Assembly: GCA_020350885.1 (NCBI GenBank)
Contig: CP070727.1
Location: forward strand, 1,371,149 to 1,435,148
Direction: 5' to 3'
Length of the DNA: 64,000 nt
From: a bacterium
GTDB taxonomy: Bacteria; Krumholzibacteriota; Krumholzibacteriia; Krumholzibacteriales; Krumholzibacteriaceae
Shown here: positions 44,383-53,171 of the stretch, piece by piece
Position numbering within the stretch: position 1 is the first letter of the stretch
How the letters are laid out: the number at the start of each line of letters is the position of its first letter
The notes under the pieces: model-generated
The model's input: the letters and a program-made list of their open reading frames with translations, nothing else
The model's database searches: none
Told to the model about the DNA's origin: nothing
Position numbers and translations under genes: made by a program

Positions 44383-45234
44383 ATGGTGGAGGGATTCATA
44401 GTAAGGCCGCTCAGGTGCAATCACTGCGGAAAGGAGCTGCCGGTTATGGGCAGGTTTGTCGCCTTCCAGTGCGGCACCTGCTTCAACCACTGGGTGCTGA
44501 CATCGGACGGATTGAAACCGGTCCATATATTCCGCGTGAGCTACGAATCGAAGTCCCAGGAAGACGTTTCGCTTTTACCCTTCTGGGTGATCGAGGTGGA
44601 CCTGGGAAAGCTTCGCAGCTCGATGGAAAGCTCGTTCGAGGAGCTCTGTGTCTCAGCGCAAACGATCCTTCAGACCAGGATCACACCGGAGCAGGAGGAA
44701 CCCGAATTCGAAATACTCCCGCAAGGGAAACCCGGGATCGACAAGGGGCTTCTCAAAGCGCAATTCCTGGTCGAAGCGAGCAAGAAGAGGAAGTTCCCCT
44801 CATCGGCCGAATTCAACCACCTAATCGGGCGCCTCGAGGAAAAGGGGCGCTTCTTCGTCTACGTTCCAGCCTTCCTCTCTTTCAATACATATGCCTATCT
44901 GAAGATAGGCCGGCTGCTCACGAAGCTGCAGCCGACCTTCGGTGTCGAGAAATCCGGTGACCGGGGCGGCGGCGTGCTCTGCGCCATGCAGGCCGATGAA
45001 GCCGTTTCCCTCATGGATTTCATCTTCCTTGCAATTCTTCCGGACTCGATCCAGTCATACGGGGATCTGCTCGAGAAGATCCACCTGACACCCGTCGGCA
45101 GACCCCAGCTCATAGAGTTCCCGTTCGTCCGGCAGGGGGCATACCTGGTAAGCAAGGTCGGGGGATTCCAGATCTCGAAGCGGCTGATCGAGGGTCTTGA
45201 CGGTTATCACGCACCGGAACACACCACTGCCTAG
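44383..45234 (+). CDS. Zinc-ribbon protein closing the SPFH operon
   Basis: A 283-residue protein. A zinc ribbon is at residues 10-35 (RCNHCGKEL and FQCGTCFNHW). The remainder is globular with LLPFWVIEVDLGKL and RFFVYVPAFLSFNTYAYLKIGRLLT, motifs that recall the previous gene's PFW and VYFLRYR strands. No clear membrane helix is seen, so it may be the soluble member. A near-perfect AGGAGGTGATC ribosome site inside the end of the preceding gene drives its ATG. Its TAG shares the palindrome CTAG with the stop codon of the convergent SGNH hydrolase gene. Function unknown. Confidence 0.82.
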   Translation: MVEGFIVRPLRCNHCGKELPVMGRFVAFQCGTCFNHWVLTSDGLKPVHIFRVSYESKSQEDVSLLPFWVIEVDLGKLRSSMESSFEELCVSAQTILQTRITPEQEEPEFEILPQGKPGIDKGLLKAQFLVEASKKRKFPSSAEFNHLIGRLEEKGRFFVYVPAFLSFNTYAYLKIGRLLTKLQPTFGVEKSGDRGGGVLCAMQADEAVSLMDFIFLAILPDSIQSYGDLLEKIHLTPVGRPQLIEFPFVRQGAYLVSKVGGFQISKRLIEGLDGYHAPEHTTA

Positions 45235-46340
45235 AGACGATCATCGAAGAGCCGACGGAACTGCCGGAAGAAGGATTCCCCTACACATCGGTTCCCCGCA
45301 GGATTGAGATGACCGTCAAAGCGGTAGTAGAGATCGGTACTCTCCGAGCGGTACGTCTCAATGAGATCGGGCATCGTCGTGATCCAGTCGAAGCCCTGCT
45401 CGGCAGCGAATCGCGAGAAGAGCTCGTCGACAAAGAAGACATCGATTCCGTCGAGCTCGTACCCGTTCGCCGCAACGAGTACCTGAAACTGTTGCGGTAT
45501 CGAAAGAACTATAAACTCAACTCCGTGCACCATGCAGAACGCGTGCGCACGTTTCAGCAGATCCTTCGTGACATCGATCCGCATTGCAAGCTCATTACTC
45601 CACGGAACCGTGAAGAATTCTTTACGGGCGGTAATAAGATACAGCCCGGCGTAGAGACGGTCGTTTCGTATGACGAGCCGTTTGGCGAGACGTACGCAGT
45701 GCAGGTCGATTCCTTGGGACGCCCCAGCCATTGCTTCGACATCCACCGGACGACGCCCGGGAATCGTTCCCATAGGGCTTTCGCCCGAGACAGGGTCGTT
45801 CGTGAAGAGATCGTTCGGCAGGAACGCGAGAACGACGAAATCGGGATCGTACTCCGGTAAGAGACGCTCGAGGTAGAGGACCTCTGCACTGGTATCGTAT
45901 CCGTTCACGCCCGCCTTAACGACATCGATATCGTAACCCTCTCTTCGAAGCATTCCCTCGAAGACGACCGGCCAGATATCGCTGTAATTGCCACCGTCAC
46001 CGAAGGTGAAGGAATCCCCGAGAAGAAGTATTCGCGCAAGTCCAGTGGGTTTCGGTATTGCGTGCTGCGACTCGTCCCGCAGCCCTTCTTCGCTTACCCG
46101 GTATTCCACCGCATACTCCGGTCCCTCGACGGTCACATGCGCCGTAGGCATGTTCACATGTCCGATAAGACTGTCGGGTTTACCCAGTGTCAGACCGTTT
46201 ATGCTTGTGTACCGTACCGTCTGGGGTATGAAAAGCCTCAGAACGATTTCGAGGAGCACGATCAGGAGTACACCGATACCAGCGAAGATAGAGACATCCC
46301 GAACAAGCAGTGCGTTACGGCGATCGATTCTTCCGGTCAT
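45231..46340 (-). CDS. Membrane-anchored SGNH/GDSL hydrolase-like protein
   Basis: A 369-residue protein with an N-terminal membrane anchor (DVSIFAGIGVLLIVLLEIVLRLF). The SGNH fold follows, with block I ILLLGDSFTFGDG, block III-like GVNGYDTSAE (Gly and Asn) and the catalytic Asp-His pair in FDGHLNPAGN. Proteins of this form (AlgX/O-acetyl-handling type) often add or remove acyl groups on exopolysaccharides outside the membrane. The start ATG 46340 lies behind a GGGTAGG element. Its stop codon overlaps the stop of the opposite-strand zinc-ribbon gene by sharing CTAG. Confidence 0.85.
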   Translation of the reverse strand: MTGRIDRRNALLVRDVSIFAGIGVLLIVLLEIVLRLFIPQTVRYTSINGLTLGKPDSLIGHVNMPTAHVTVEGPEYAVEYRVSEEGLRDESQHAIPKPTGLARILLLGDSFTFGDGGNYSDIWPVVFEGMLRREGYDIDVVKAGVNGYDTSAEVLYLERLLPEYDPDFVVLAFLPNDLFTNDPVSGESPMGTIPGRRPVDVEAMAGASQGIDLHCVRLAKRLVIRNDRLYAGLYLITARKEFFTVPWSNELAMRIDVTKDLLKRAHAFCMVHGVEFIVLSIPQQFQVLVAANGYELDGIDVFFVDELFSRFAAEQGFDWITTMPDLIETYRSESTDLYYRFDGHLNPAGNRCVGESFFRQFRRLFDDRL

Positions 46341-46383
46341 CCTACCCTATCTCAAGCAGTGCATACCGTTCGAACGATACGAA

Positions 46384-46677
46384 ATGTTCTTTTATTACCA
46401 ACACGGAGTGTACATCCGTATCCCGTTCACGACAAGCTACAACAAACAGCCGGGCACGCCGGACTACAACGATTGCTGCGACTTCGACGATGATTTCATA
46501 GTCAACCTGTCGGACCTCGCCATCTTTGGAGCGCACTATCTACACCAGTGCCCTCGTGAGGCCGGCACGGAGACATTACGCAACGGTCGCCGGACACTGT
46601 GCCCGAGTATCCAGAACTGGCCGACGCCCTACCTTCAAGTAATACATGCGCGAACCGATTCGTCGCACAGAGGGTAA
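46384..46677 (+). pseudogene. Dockerin-like remnant
   Basis: An open stretch with no ribosome site encodes a dockerin/EF-hand-like segment at 46453-46554. It reads PGTPDYNDCCDFDDDFIV, then NLSDLAIFGAHYLHQCP. This resembles the C-terminal repeat endings of secreted proteins in candidate FCB phyla. Nothing upstream looks like the rest of such a protein, because the frame runs into the opposite-strand SGNH gene. It is best read as the decayed 3' end of a lost secreted-protein gene. The remaining bases between 46341 and 46817 show no other gene. Confidence 0.5.
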
Positions 46678-46817
46678 GCCTATATTATCGTTGCATTTTC
46701 CATGGATAGAGTGTTGAATCACCCCATGGGAGTAATACGCATCGAAGACGGTATCATGTATGTGTCCTCCCCGGCCACGGTCGCCCTCATATCAACACTC
46801 CGATGGTAGCAGGTTCG

Positions 46818-47516
46818 ATGAAACGGATTCTTGTTCCTCTTCTCCTTCTTGCGGTTCTTTTCGCCGCCGCCACTCCTGGAGAATCGGAGAGGGTGACCGC
46901 GCCCGTGGATCACTCATCACTCGAGGTCCGGGCCTTCCGTATCCTGAACGGCAAAGCCGCCAATCCGGTCTTCGATGCAATAATGCCGGTGATCACCAAC
47001 CTCCGGCGGTCCCGGGTCATTCTCATTCTGGTCTGGTGCGCCCTGGTGCTCTTCGGAGGCACGAAGGGGCGATGGGCGGCCTTCATGCTGATACCCCTCT
47101 TGGTTGCCTCCGATCAGATATCGAGCCACCTCATAAAGCCGTTGGTCGAGCGTATGCGCCCCTGTGAGGTGCTCGGCGGCGTTCATCTATGGAACGGCGA
47201 GGCATGGATCGTAACACCGGATGTCGTAACGAAGAGTTACAAAGCCTCCTTCTCGTTCCCCTCGAGCCATGCCGCAAACATTACCGCCTCGATGCTCTTC
47301 CTGGGACTCGCCTACCGCAAGGTTCTCATCCCCCTCATGGCCGTGGCGGTCCTCGTATCCTACTCGAGGATCTACATCGGTGTACACTGGCTATCCGATA
47401 TGCTCTATGGAATGGCCCTCGGCGCCGCCCTTGCCTACCCCGCCTACCTCATCTTCGGCCGTCTTGTAACAAGGCAGGATACCGGAAAGGATCCAGGAGA
47501 AACACAACGCCCGTAA
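46818..47516 (+). CDS. PAP2-family phosphatase
   Basis: A 232-residue membrane phosphatase. The three PAP2 motifs are intact: KPLVERMRP (KX6RP), FPSSHAANITA (PSGH-like) and YSRIYIGVHWLSDMLYG (SRX5HX3D). An N-terminal signal/anchor (LVPLLLLAVLFAAATPG) is followed by about five more helices. Family members dephosphorylate lipid phosphates such as undecaprenyl diphosphate or phosphatidylglycerol phosphate on the outer face of the membrane. The ATG at 46818 is preferred over 46803 because the signal sequence begins there, although both are possible. A role in recycling the lipid carrier of surface glycans would fit the glycosyltransferases in the window. Confidence 0.9.
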   Translation: MKRILVPLLLLAVLFAAATPGESERVTAPVDHSSLEVRAFRILNGKAANPVFDAIMPVITNLRRSRVILILVWCALVLFGGTKGRWAAFMLIPLLVASDQISSHLIKPLVERMRPCEVLGGVHLWNGEAWIVTPDVVTKSYKASFSFPSSHAANITASMLFLGLAYRKVLIPLMAVAVLVSYSRIYIGVHWLSDMLYGMALGAALAYPAYLIFGRLVTRQDTGKDPGETQRP

Positions 47517-47581
47517 TGGGTGCTACGGAACCCCGTCACACACCACCGTCGTACACCATTCATTTCCCGTGATGAATCCGG

Positions 47582-48493
47582 CTAGACGGCGAGCACCGGA
47601 CAGACGGTCTTCTGGATCACACGTGCCGCCGTACTCCCGAAGAGGAAATCGCCTATACCGTGCGAGCCCGCCGTACCCATAATGATGAGATCGATATTCT
47701 CCCCGGAGGCAAGTTCGCGAATACGATCGACGGCACGCCCCTCGGTGACCTCGTACCGCAGGTTGAGCCCCTCGAGTTTCTCGCCGACCATCGCCTCCAT
47801 CTTCCTTGCGACACGCTCGTTCAGGTCCGGATCGAGCTGGAGGATAGACTCGATCCCGGTCGTGTAGTAGATAGGGGGAATCTCGACATCAACGGCATGG
47901 AAGACGATGATCTCGGAGTCGTGCATCCCTGCGATCTCACGGAGAAGATCGATCGGCTTGAGTGAATCCTTGGAGAAATCGAGCGGAAAGAGGATCTTCT
48001 TGAGATGAACCTCACCGGTTTCGGGATCGATGAATTCGTGCTCCGGTTGCTTCACGACGAGCACGGGGCAATGTGCATAACGGATAACGTTCTCGGTTAC
48101 ACTCCCGAGCAGCACGTGGGAAAGCCCGCTCCGGCCGTGGGTCGACATCACGATCATCCCGATATCGTTCTCATCGTTGAGATAATCGAGTATTGCCGCA
48201 TGCGGCGAGATCCCCTGCACGATTACCTTGACGACCTTCACACCGGCGTCCCCGATCTGCTCGATGCATACCATGAAACCGTTGTCGGCCGCTCCCCTGA
48301 CCTCACTGCAATAGGATTGCAGGGATGGAAAGTGATGTTCGGGATCATTCGGATCGTGTTCGTAGAGCGTTACTGCGTGTAGCATGATGAGCTCGGCGTT
48401 GAAGATCTTCGCAAATTTGATCGCATACGGTAGCGCATGATTCGCGAGTTCAGAGAAATCCGTCGGGAACAGGACTTTTTTGACGGCGGGCAT
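47582..48493 (-). CDS. Tandem universal stress protein (UspA)
   Basis: A 303-residue protein made of two Usp domains. Each begins with a KKVLFPTDFSELA or KKILFPLDFSKDS strand and ends with the ATP-loop motif. In the first domain this is VMSTHGRSGLSHVLLGSVTENVI, and in the second IMGTAGSHGIGDFLFGSTAARVI, so both have the G-2x-G-9x-G(S/T) pattern that binds ATP. Usp proteins are cytoplasmic stress regulators, often induced by starvation. GAGGGGG stands upstream of the ATG. It is divergent from a DASS transporter and has no operon partner. Confidence 0.93.
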   Translation of the reverse strand: MPAVKKVLFPTDFSELANHALPYAIKFAKIFNAELIMLHAVTLYEHDPNDPEHHFPSLQSYCSEVRGAADNGFMVCIEQIGDAGVKVVKVIVQGISPHAAILDYLNDENDIGMIVMSTHGRSGLSHVLLGSVTENVIRYAHCPVLVVKQPEHEFIDPETGEVHLKKILFPLDFSKDSLKPIDLLREIAGMHDSEIIVFHAVDVEIPPIYYTTGIESILQLDPDLNERVARKMEAMVGEKLEGLNLRYEVTEGRAVDRIRELASGENIDLIIMGTAGSHGIGDFLFGSTAARVIQKTVCPVLAV

Positions 48494-48693
48494 ATCGCAA
48501 CCCCCTCAGTAACACCATCGATCGATAATTAATACTTCTCTTTCCGTATGTAAACCGTACATGACGGTATCTCGATGCTACGTATTGATCAGTCGCCCTG
48601 TCAAGGTGAAAGGAATTACACGGGGATTCTGCTTTAATTCCCCTCCCATCCCATATATCTTTCGTCCGACGATACCCCGGCCGGGAGGAACGT

Positions 48694-50061
48694 GTGTATC
48701 CGCTCTTACTGACGAAACGCAATATCAGAACGTTGTTGGTCCTCGCAGTGGCACTGGCTGCAGGTTTCGCTGTCAGCTCGATCGGGTTTCCCGGTCTCGG
48801 TGAGGCGGGACGAATCACATTGGGCATCTTCACGGTCGCAGCCATCCTGTGGATCGTCGAGCCCTTCCCGCTGTATGTTACATCCTTCGTTATCGTCATC
48901 CTCGAGGTGATTCTCCTCGGGCGACCCGATGGACCGCTCGCTATGGACGGCAGGGATTACAGGATCTTTCTTAATCCATTCTTCGATTCGGTCGTGGTCC
49001 TTCTACTCGGCGGTTTCGTGATGGCGCAGGCCGTGAAACGCTACGGGCTCGATGAACGGATCACACGGAGGATCCTCCGGAGGGTTGGCTCCAGGCCGAG
49101 GATACTGCTGCTGGCCATAATGGCAACGTCCGCATTCCTCTCCATGTGGATCTCGAACACCGCCACCACGGCCCTCATGATCGCCGTGGCGATACCGATC
49201 ATACGCTCGTTCCCACCGGGAGAACCCTTCAGAAAGGCCATCATCCTCGGGATACCCTTCGCCTGCAACATAGGCGGGATCGGTACGCCGATCGGGACGC
49301 CGCCGAATGCGATCGCCCTCGGCATCCTCGGCAGCCTCGGCCGCGGCATCACATTCATCGAATGGATGTTCCGGGGAGTCCCCGTAGTCGTAGTGCTCAT
49401 TATCGCCTGCTGGCTCCTCCTGTGCCGTCTCTTCCCGCCGGGGATCGAGAAGGTTCCGCTGGAGCTGGGAAAAGAGACGAGAATGGACCGGCAATCGAAG
49501 TTTATCCTGGTTGTCTTCGCCTCGGTGGTCGGCCTGTGGCTCACCTCGAAATGGCACGGTGTGCCGTCGTTGATCGTCTCCCTTATCCCGCTCGTCGCCT
49601 TCTTCGGCCTGCGCCTCCTGGAGGACGAGGATCTTCGCGAGCTCGGCTGGGGGATCCTCTTCGTCGTCGGCGGGGGTATGAGCCTCGGAGTGGCAATGCG
49701 TGAGAGCGGCCTCAGCGCCTGGATCGTGAATCAGATCCCGTTCACCGGCCTGGGACTCCTCGTAATCCTCTTCATATTCGCCGGTGCGGCAGCGGCGATG
49801 ACGACTTTCATCTCAAACAGTGCAACCGCCAACCTGTTGATCCCGATCGTGGTCGGTGTGTCGGCCGTGGCGCCGGAAACGAGTGCCGTCGTCGTCGCGT
49901 TGGCCTCGTCCTCGGCGATGATACTCCCGATCAGTACGCCACCGAACGCCATCGCCTATGGTTCGGGATACATTGAGAAGAAGGACATGATGCGTGCCGG
50001 CACCGTCGTGACCGTCATTTCGGTCGTATTCATCTCACTGTTCATATACCTGCTCTTCTGA
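48694..50061 (+). CDS. DASS/SLC13-family sodium:carboxylate transporter
   Basis: A 455-residue protein with about eleven hydrophobic segments. The duplicated sodium-binding signature of the divalent anion:sodium symporter family is present as WISNTATTALM and FISNSATANLL, each with the SNT/SNS core. PLPIGTPPNAIA-like loops (GTPPNAIALG and STPPNAIAYG) follow each hairpin. These carriers take up dicarboxylates, citrate or sulfate. The GTG start at 48694 has GGGAGG five bases upstream. The short zinc-finger gene that follows has its own ribosome site. Confidence 0.92.
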   Translation: MYPLLLTKRNIRTLLVLAVALAAGFAVSSIGFPGLGEAGRITLGIFTVAAILWIVEPFPLYVTSFVIVILEVILLGRPDGPLAMDGRDYRIFLNPFFDSVVVLLLGGFVMAQAVKRYGLDERITRRILRRVGSRPRILLLAIMATSAFLSMWISNTATTALMIAVAIPIIRSFPPGEPFRKAIILGIPFACNIGGIGTPIGTPPNAIALGILGSLGRGITFIEWMFRGVPVVVVLIIACWLLLCRLFPPGIEKVPLELGKETRMDRQSKFILVVFASVVGLWLTSKWHGVPSLIVSLIPLVAFFGLRLLEDEDLRELGWGILFVVGGGMSLGVAMRESGLSAWIVNQIPFTGLGLLVILFIFAGAAAAMTTFISNSATANLLIPIVVGVSAVAPETSAVVVALASSSAMILPISTPPNAIAYGSGYIEKKDMMRAGTVVTVISVVFISLFIYLLF

Positions 50062-50175
50062 CGGCCGGTCACCGACCCGATTGCTGTGGCTGTGCAAAAT
50101 GATGTGGAATGAATTGACGTAACCATAGAACAATCCCGGATCCGGCGAGCGGGATGCCTCGCGGGGAGGAACGGA

Positions 50176-50556
50176 ATGATGAACGACAACGTCCAGGATT
50201 ACGAGAGCGCGCGGTTGGAGCACTGCCCGAAGTGCAACTCGACCGCGGTCAGGAACAACGTCTACTTCTGCAAGGGAAAACGGGTCAAGGTCTACGTCCA
50301 GTGCGATAGGTGCGGTGAATACATCGCCCGCTACACACTCACCGGATACACGTCCAATGAACCGTACGAGTCGCTCCTTCGCAAGCTCCGGTTCACGCGG
50401 CTTACAAGCGGCAAGAGAACAAAACGCATCGTCGAGGAGTTCAGCGAGGGGATCGAGAAGGAGTTCAGGCACGTTCTCCAACTCATCCGCACGAAGGAGG
50501 ACGAGAGACGGATGGAGGAAATCATAGAGGAGGATTACCCCGAGAGCCTCGAGTAA
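50176..50556 (+). CDS. Small zinc-finger-like protein, unknown function
   Basis: A 126-residue soluble protein. The N-terminal half contains two CxxC knuckles (HCPKCNSTA and QCDRCGEYIARYT) that probably bind one zinc. The C-terminal half is a charged helical region (RIVEEFSEGIEKEFRH and KEDERRMEEIIEED). GGGGAGG precedes the ATG at 50176. It lies 115 bp downstream of the DASS transporter. I do not recognise a family. A nucleic-acid or protein-binding role is possible from the knuckles alone. About 270 bp of apparently empty sequence follow. Confidence 0.75.
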   Translation: MMNDNVQDYESARLEHCPKCNSTAVRNNVYFCKGKRVKVYVQCDRCGEYIARYTLTGYTSNEPYESLLRKLRFTRLTSGKRTKRIVEEFSEGIEKEFRHVLQLIRTKEDERRMEEIIEEDYPESLE

Positions 50557-50828
50557 GGCAGGTACGGACCGCCTAGTGGCGTACCGTTGTTACCGGAACG
50601 GGCTTTTCGCCCGGGATACACAAGCAGGCAGATCCTCCGGATGCGATATCCCATGCAATTACAGGAAACCATACGAGCGATTATCCAACGGTAGCTGAAG
50701 CAGGGAGACCCCCCGAACACAATACCCCATCCAATGGCAATGTATCCTTGACAGATACCATGTTGTGTTACTAATTTGAAATTGGTGTTACAGCGGAACG
50801 GCTCGATCATCACACGGAAAGGAAGTAT

Positions 50829-52259
50829 ATGAAAATCCGCACCGGATCACTCGCCGCCGCCCTGTCGGTTCTCGCGCTGGTGCTGGCACCGCTTCGGGCG
50901 CCCGGGTACGAAGATGCGGAGACGAGCGGCGATCGGTCCCATATCGATCTCATCGTCGACACCGACATGGGGCTCGATGACGTTCGAGCCGTGCTCGCCC
51001 TCCTCGCAGATACCACGGTCGAGATCTCCGGCATCGTGACGGTGGAGGGTTCGGCCTCGGGCGGTAAGGGCCTCGATAACCTTCTCGGGCTTCTGGAGAG
51101 TATGCATGCCGAACGGATCCCCGTGTGCCGGGGAACCGCCTCGCCGGACCTCGAGCCGCCGCCCTGGCGGGAGACCGCAAATGCTCTCGGCGGTGCCGCA
51201 TTCCCCCCGCCCCGCACGGCCTCCCCCGTTCCGAACGGCCTTGGAGCGCTGGAGAGACGGCTCGAAGAGGCCGGGGGTGAGGTGTGGTACCTCGCCCTGG
51301 GACCGCTCGGCAACCTCGCCCGGCTGCTGTCGGCGGAATCGGCCGGACGATCCATCCATACGATACTGATCCCCGTAAGGATAACGGGCGATGAGATCAG
51401 GTGCTGGAACCTCACATTCGACACGGTGTCCACGGAGCGGGTCTTCGCCGGAGCCGAACGCATCGTGCTCATTGACCTCACGGAGGCCGCGGAAGTGGAT
51501 GCCGTGGAAATCCTTTCCACTGTCGAGGGGACTACCCCCGCCTCCCGCTGGATCGGACGACACGTCTCATGCATCGGCCGGTCCCCGGCGCACCTCGCAA
51601 TCTTCGACGAGATCGCGGCCGTCGCCGCCGGGCGGCCCTCGCTCCGAAAGCCCGGCGGGCGCCGTTTCAGCATCACGAGCGACGGCGGCACGTATCGGTT
51701 ACGGCCCGATAGTGAAGGAAACGTGCGTGTGGCCGCGATCACGGATCCGGCACTGTCGGTGCAGCTCCTTACCGCACTCTGGAGCCGGCCGGTAGGCCCG
51801 CATGACCACCACCCGGACGGTACCGATAACGGCATCCCCGCCGGAGTGCTCATCGAGACCTTCCACGGCCATCTCGGCCCCTACGTCGTTCTCGGCTACC
51901 GGATGGGACAGCTTGCCCTCGAATCACTCGGCTCACGCGGCCACTTCGGGATCTCCGCCTCGGTCCACTCGGTGCTGGAGCCGCCGCGCTCCTGTCTCAT
52001 TGACGGCATCCAGCTCGGCAGCGGCTGCACGCTGGGAAAGCGTAACATCGAGATTCACGGATACGACGGTCCGGCGTATGCCGTCTTCAGCAGTGAGGGC
52101 GGGGAGACCGTAACCATCCGCCTGCTCCCCGCGATCGAGACCCGCATCACCCGGCTGGTCGATGTACACGGCGTGAAGGCGGCCGGTGAGAGATTACTGA
52201 ACGAGGAGATCGGAAAGCTCTTTGTCGTCGAACGGGCGTCTCCATGCAACCATCACTGA
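50829..52259 (+). CDS. Exported nucleoside hydrolase fused to an FmdE domain
   Basis: A 476-residue fusion. A signal peptide (SLAAALSVLALVLAPLRAPG) is followed at residues 38-320 by an inosine-uridine nucleoside hydrolase-like domain. Its calcium-binding start reads VDTDMGLDDVRAVLAL, and WYLALGPLGNLARLL is typical of the family. Residues 340-470 match FmdE, formerly linked to formylmethanofuran dehydrogenase, with FHGHLGPYVVLGYRMG and CLIDGIQLGSGCTLGKRNIE. FmdE domains bind zinc and often occur alone. An exported purine/ribose-releasing enzyme with an attached metal domain is unusual. AAAGGAAG precedes the ATG. The gene converges on the SagB-like gene with 15 bp between the stop codons. Confidence 0.85.
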   Translation: MKIRTGSLAAALSVLALVLAPLRAPGYEDAETSGDRSHIDLIVDTDMGLDDVRAVLALLADTTVEISGIVTVEGSASGGKGLDNLLGLLESMHAERIPVCRGTASPDLEPPPWRETANALGGAAFPPPRTASPVPNGLGALERRLEEAGGEVWYLALGPLGNLARLLSAESAGRSIHTILIPVRITGDEIRCWNLTFDTVSTERVFAGAERIVLIDLTEAAEVDAVEILSTVEGTTPASRWIGRHVSCIGRSPAHLAIFDEIAAVAAGRPSLRKPGGRRFSITSDGGTYRLRPDSEGNVRVAAITDPALSVQLLTALWSRPVGPHDHHPDGTDNGIPAGVLIETFHGHLGPYVVLGYRMGQLALESLGSRGHFGISASVHSVLEPPRSCLIDGIQLGSGCTLGKRNIEIHGYDGPAYAVFSSEGGETVTIRLLPAIETRITRLVDVHGVKAAGERLLNEEIGKLFVVERASPCNHH

Positions 52260-52274
52260 ACAGGCCGCTGCATG

Positions 52275-53036
52275 TCACTCTTCCCGCCCGGCCGGCACAC
52301 CGACGGGCACGATGAGATAGGGGATCCAGCCTTTTGGAAGATCCAGCACCTCGGCCACCTCGTCCTCCTCGAACGCCCCGACGGGAACACTCCCCAATCC
52401 CATGGCCGCTGCCTGCAGCATTAGGTTCTCCGATGCGCATCCGACTTCGATATGAATGTAGAGTGTGGCACGTTCGCCGTAGCGTATTGCAGTCCTTGGC
52501 GGATCGGCAACAAAGACGAAGACCGCAGGCGCTTCCTCTACCCAGGATTGATACAGCGCTGCACCCGCCAGTTGCGACCGCACATCACCCCGCTTCGTCA
52601 CCTCCAGGCAATGCCGCCCGGGTAGATACCGGGCGACGTACTCGGCGGTCGCACAATACAGTTCCAGCGGGTATGTTGCCCCGGCCGAAGGGGCGGCCCT
52701 CAGCTCCGCCCCCTCGTCCGTGATCCCCTGCGCCGCCCAGAGGAGGGTCGAGACGGTCTCCGGCGATAGCCGTTCCTTCGTGAAATCCCTGATGGAGCGC
52801 CTCCGCCAGATCGCTTCCTCCACCGAAACCGCACCTTTTTCCGGCGGGGCCGGTAGCTTGACGATCTCTCTCTTTCCCCGTGAAGCAGCCATCCAACCCT
52901 CCTTCTCAATCCGCATCCCGGCAGAATCCGTTCCCGGCGCCGAACCACTCGGGACGGATAGACCGGCAAGTGCCGAAATGAGAACCAGCATAACGATACC
53001 TACCATATACTTCGCAACGTACGGTCCGTGAGACAC
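52275..53036 (-). CDS. SagB/ThcOx-type nitroreductase-fold oxidoreductase, exported
   Basis: A 253-residue flavoprotein of the SagB/ThcOx subgroup of nitroreductases. It has RRRSIRDFTKERLS at the FMN site, PSAGATYPLELY and CASENLMLQAAAMGLGSVPVGAF. In RiPP clusters these enzymes oxidise azolines. Here no precursor or cyclodehydratase is visible. The GTG start at 53036 is followed by a hydrophobic segment (MVGIVMLVLISALAGL), so the protein appears exported or membrane-anchored, which is not usual for SagB. GGGGAGG lies upstream. It may be a general quinone- or nitro-compound reductase. Confidence 0.87.
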   Translation of the reverse strand: MSHGPYVAKYMVGIVMLVLISALAGLSVPSGSAPGTDSAGMRIEKEGWMAASRGKREIVKLPAPPEKGAVSVEEAIWRRRSIRDFTKERLSPETVSTLLWAAQGITDEGAELRAAPSAGATYPLELYCATAEYVARYLPGRHCLEVTKRGDVRSQLAGAALYQSWVEEAPAVFVFVADPPRTAIRYGERATLYIHIEVGCASENLMLQAAAMGLGSVPVGAFEEDEVAEVLDLPKGWIPYLIVPVGVPAGREE

Positions 53037-53171
53037 TGCGGTACCTCCCCGATCCGTCTATTCCTCAATCCGATCCCTGCACCCGAATTCGAGCTTGTGC
53101 GGGAAGCGATTTTCGTAAAGAATGATACACGTCGATTATACATGATCACGTCCGGAATGACAAAGAGTTGC

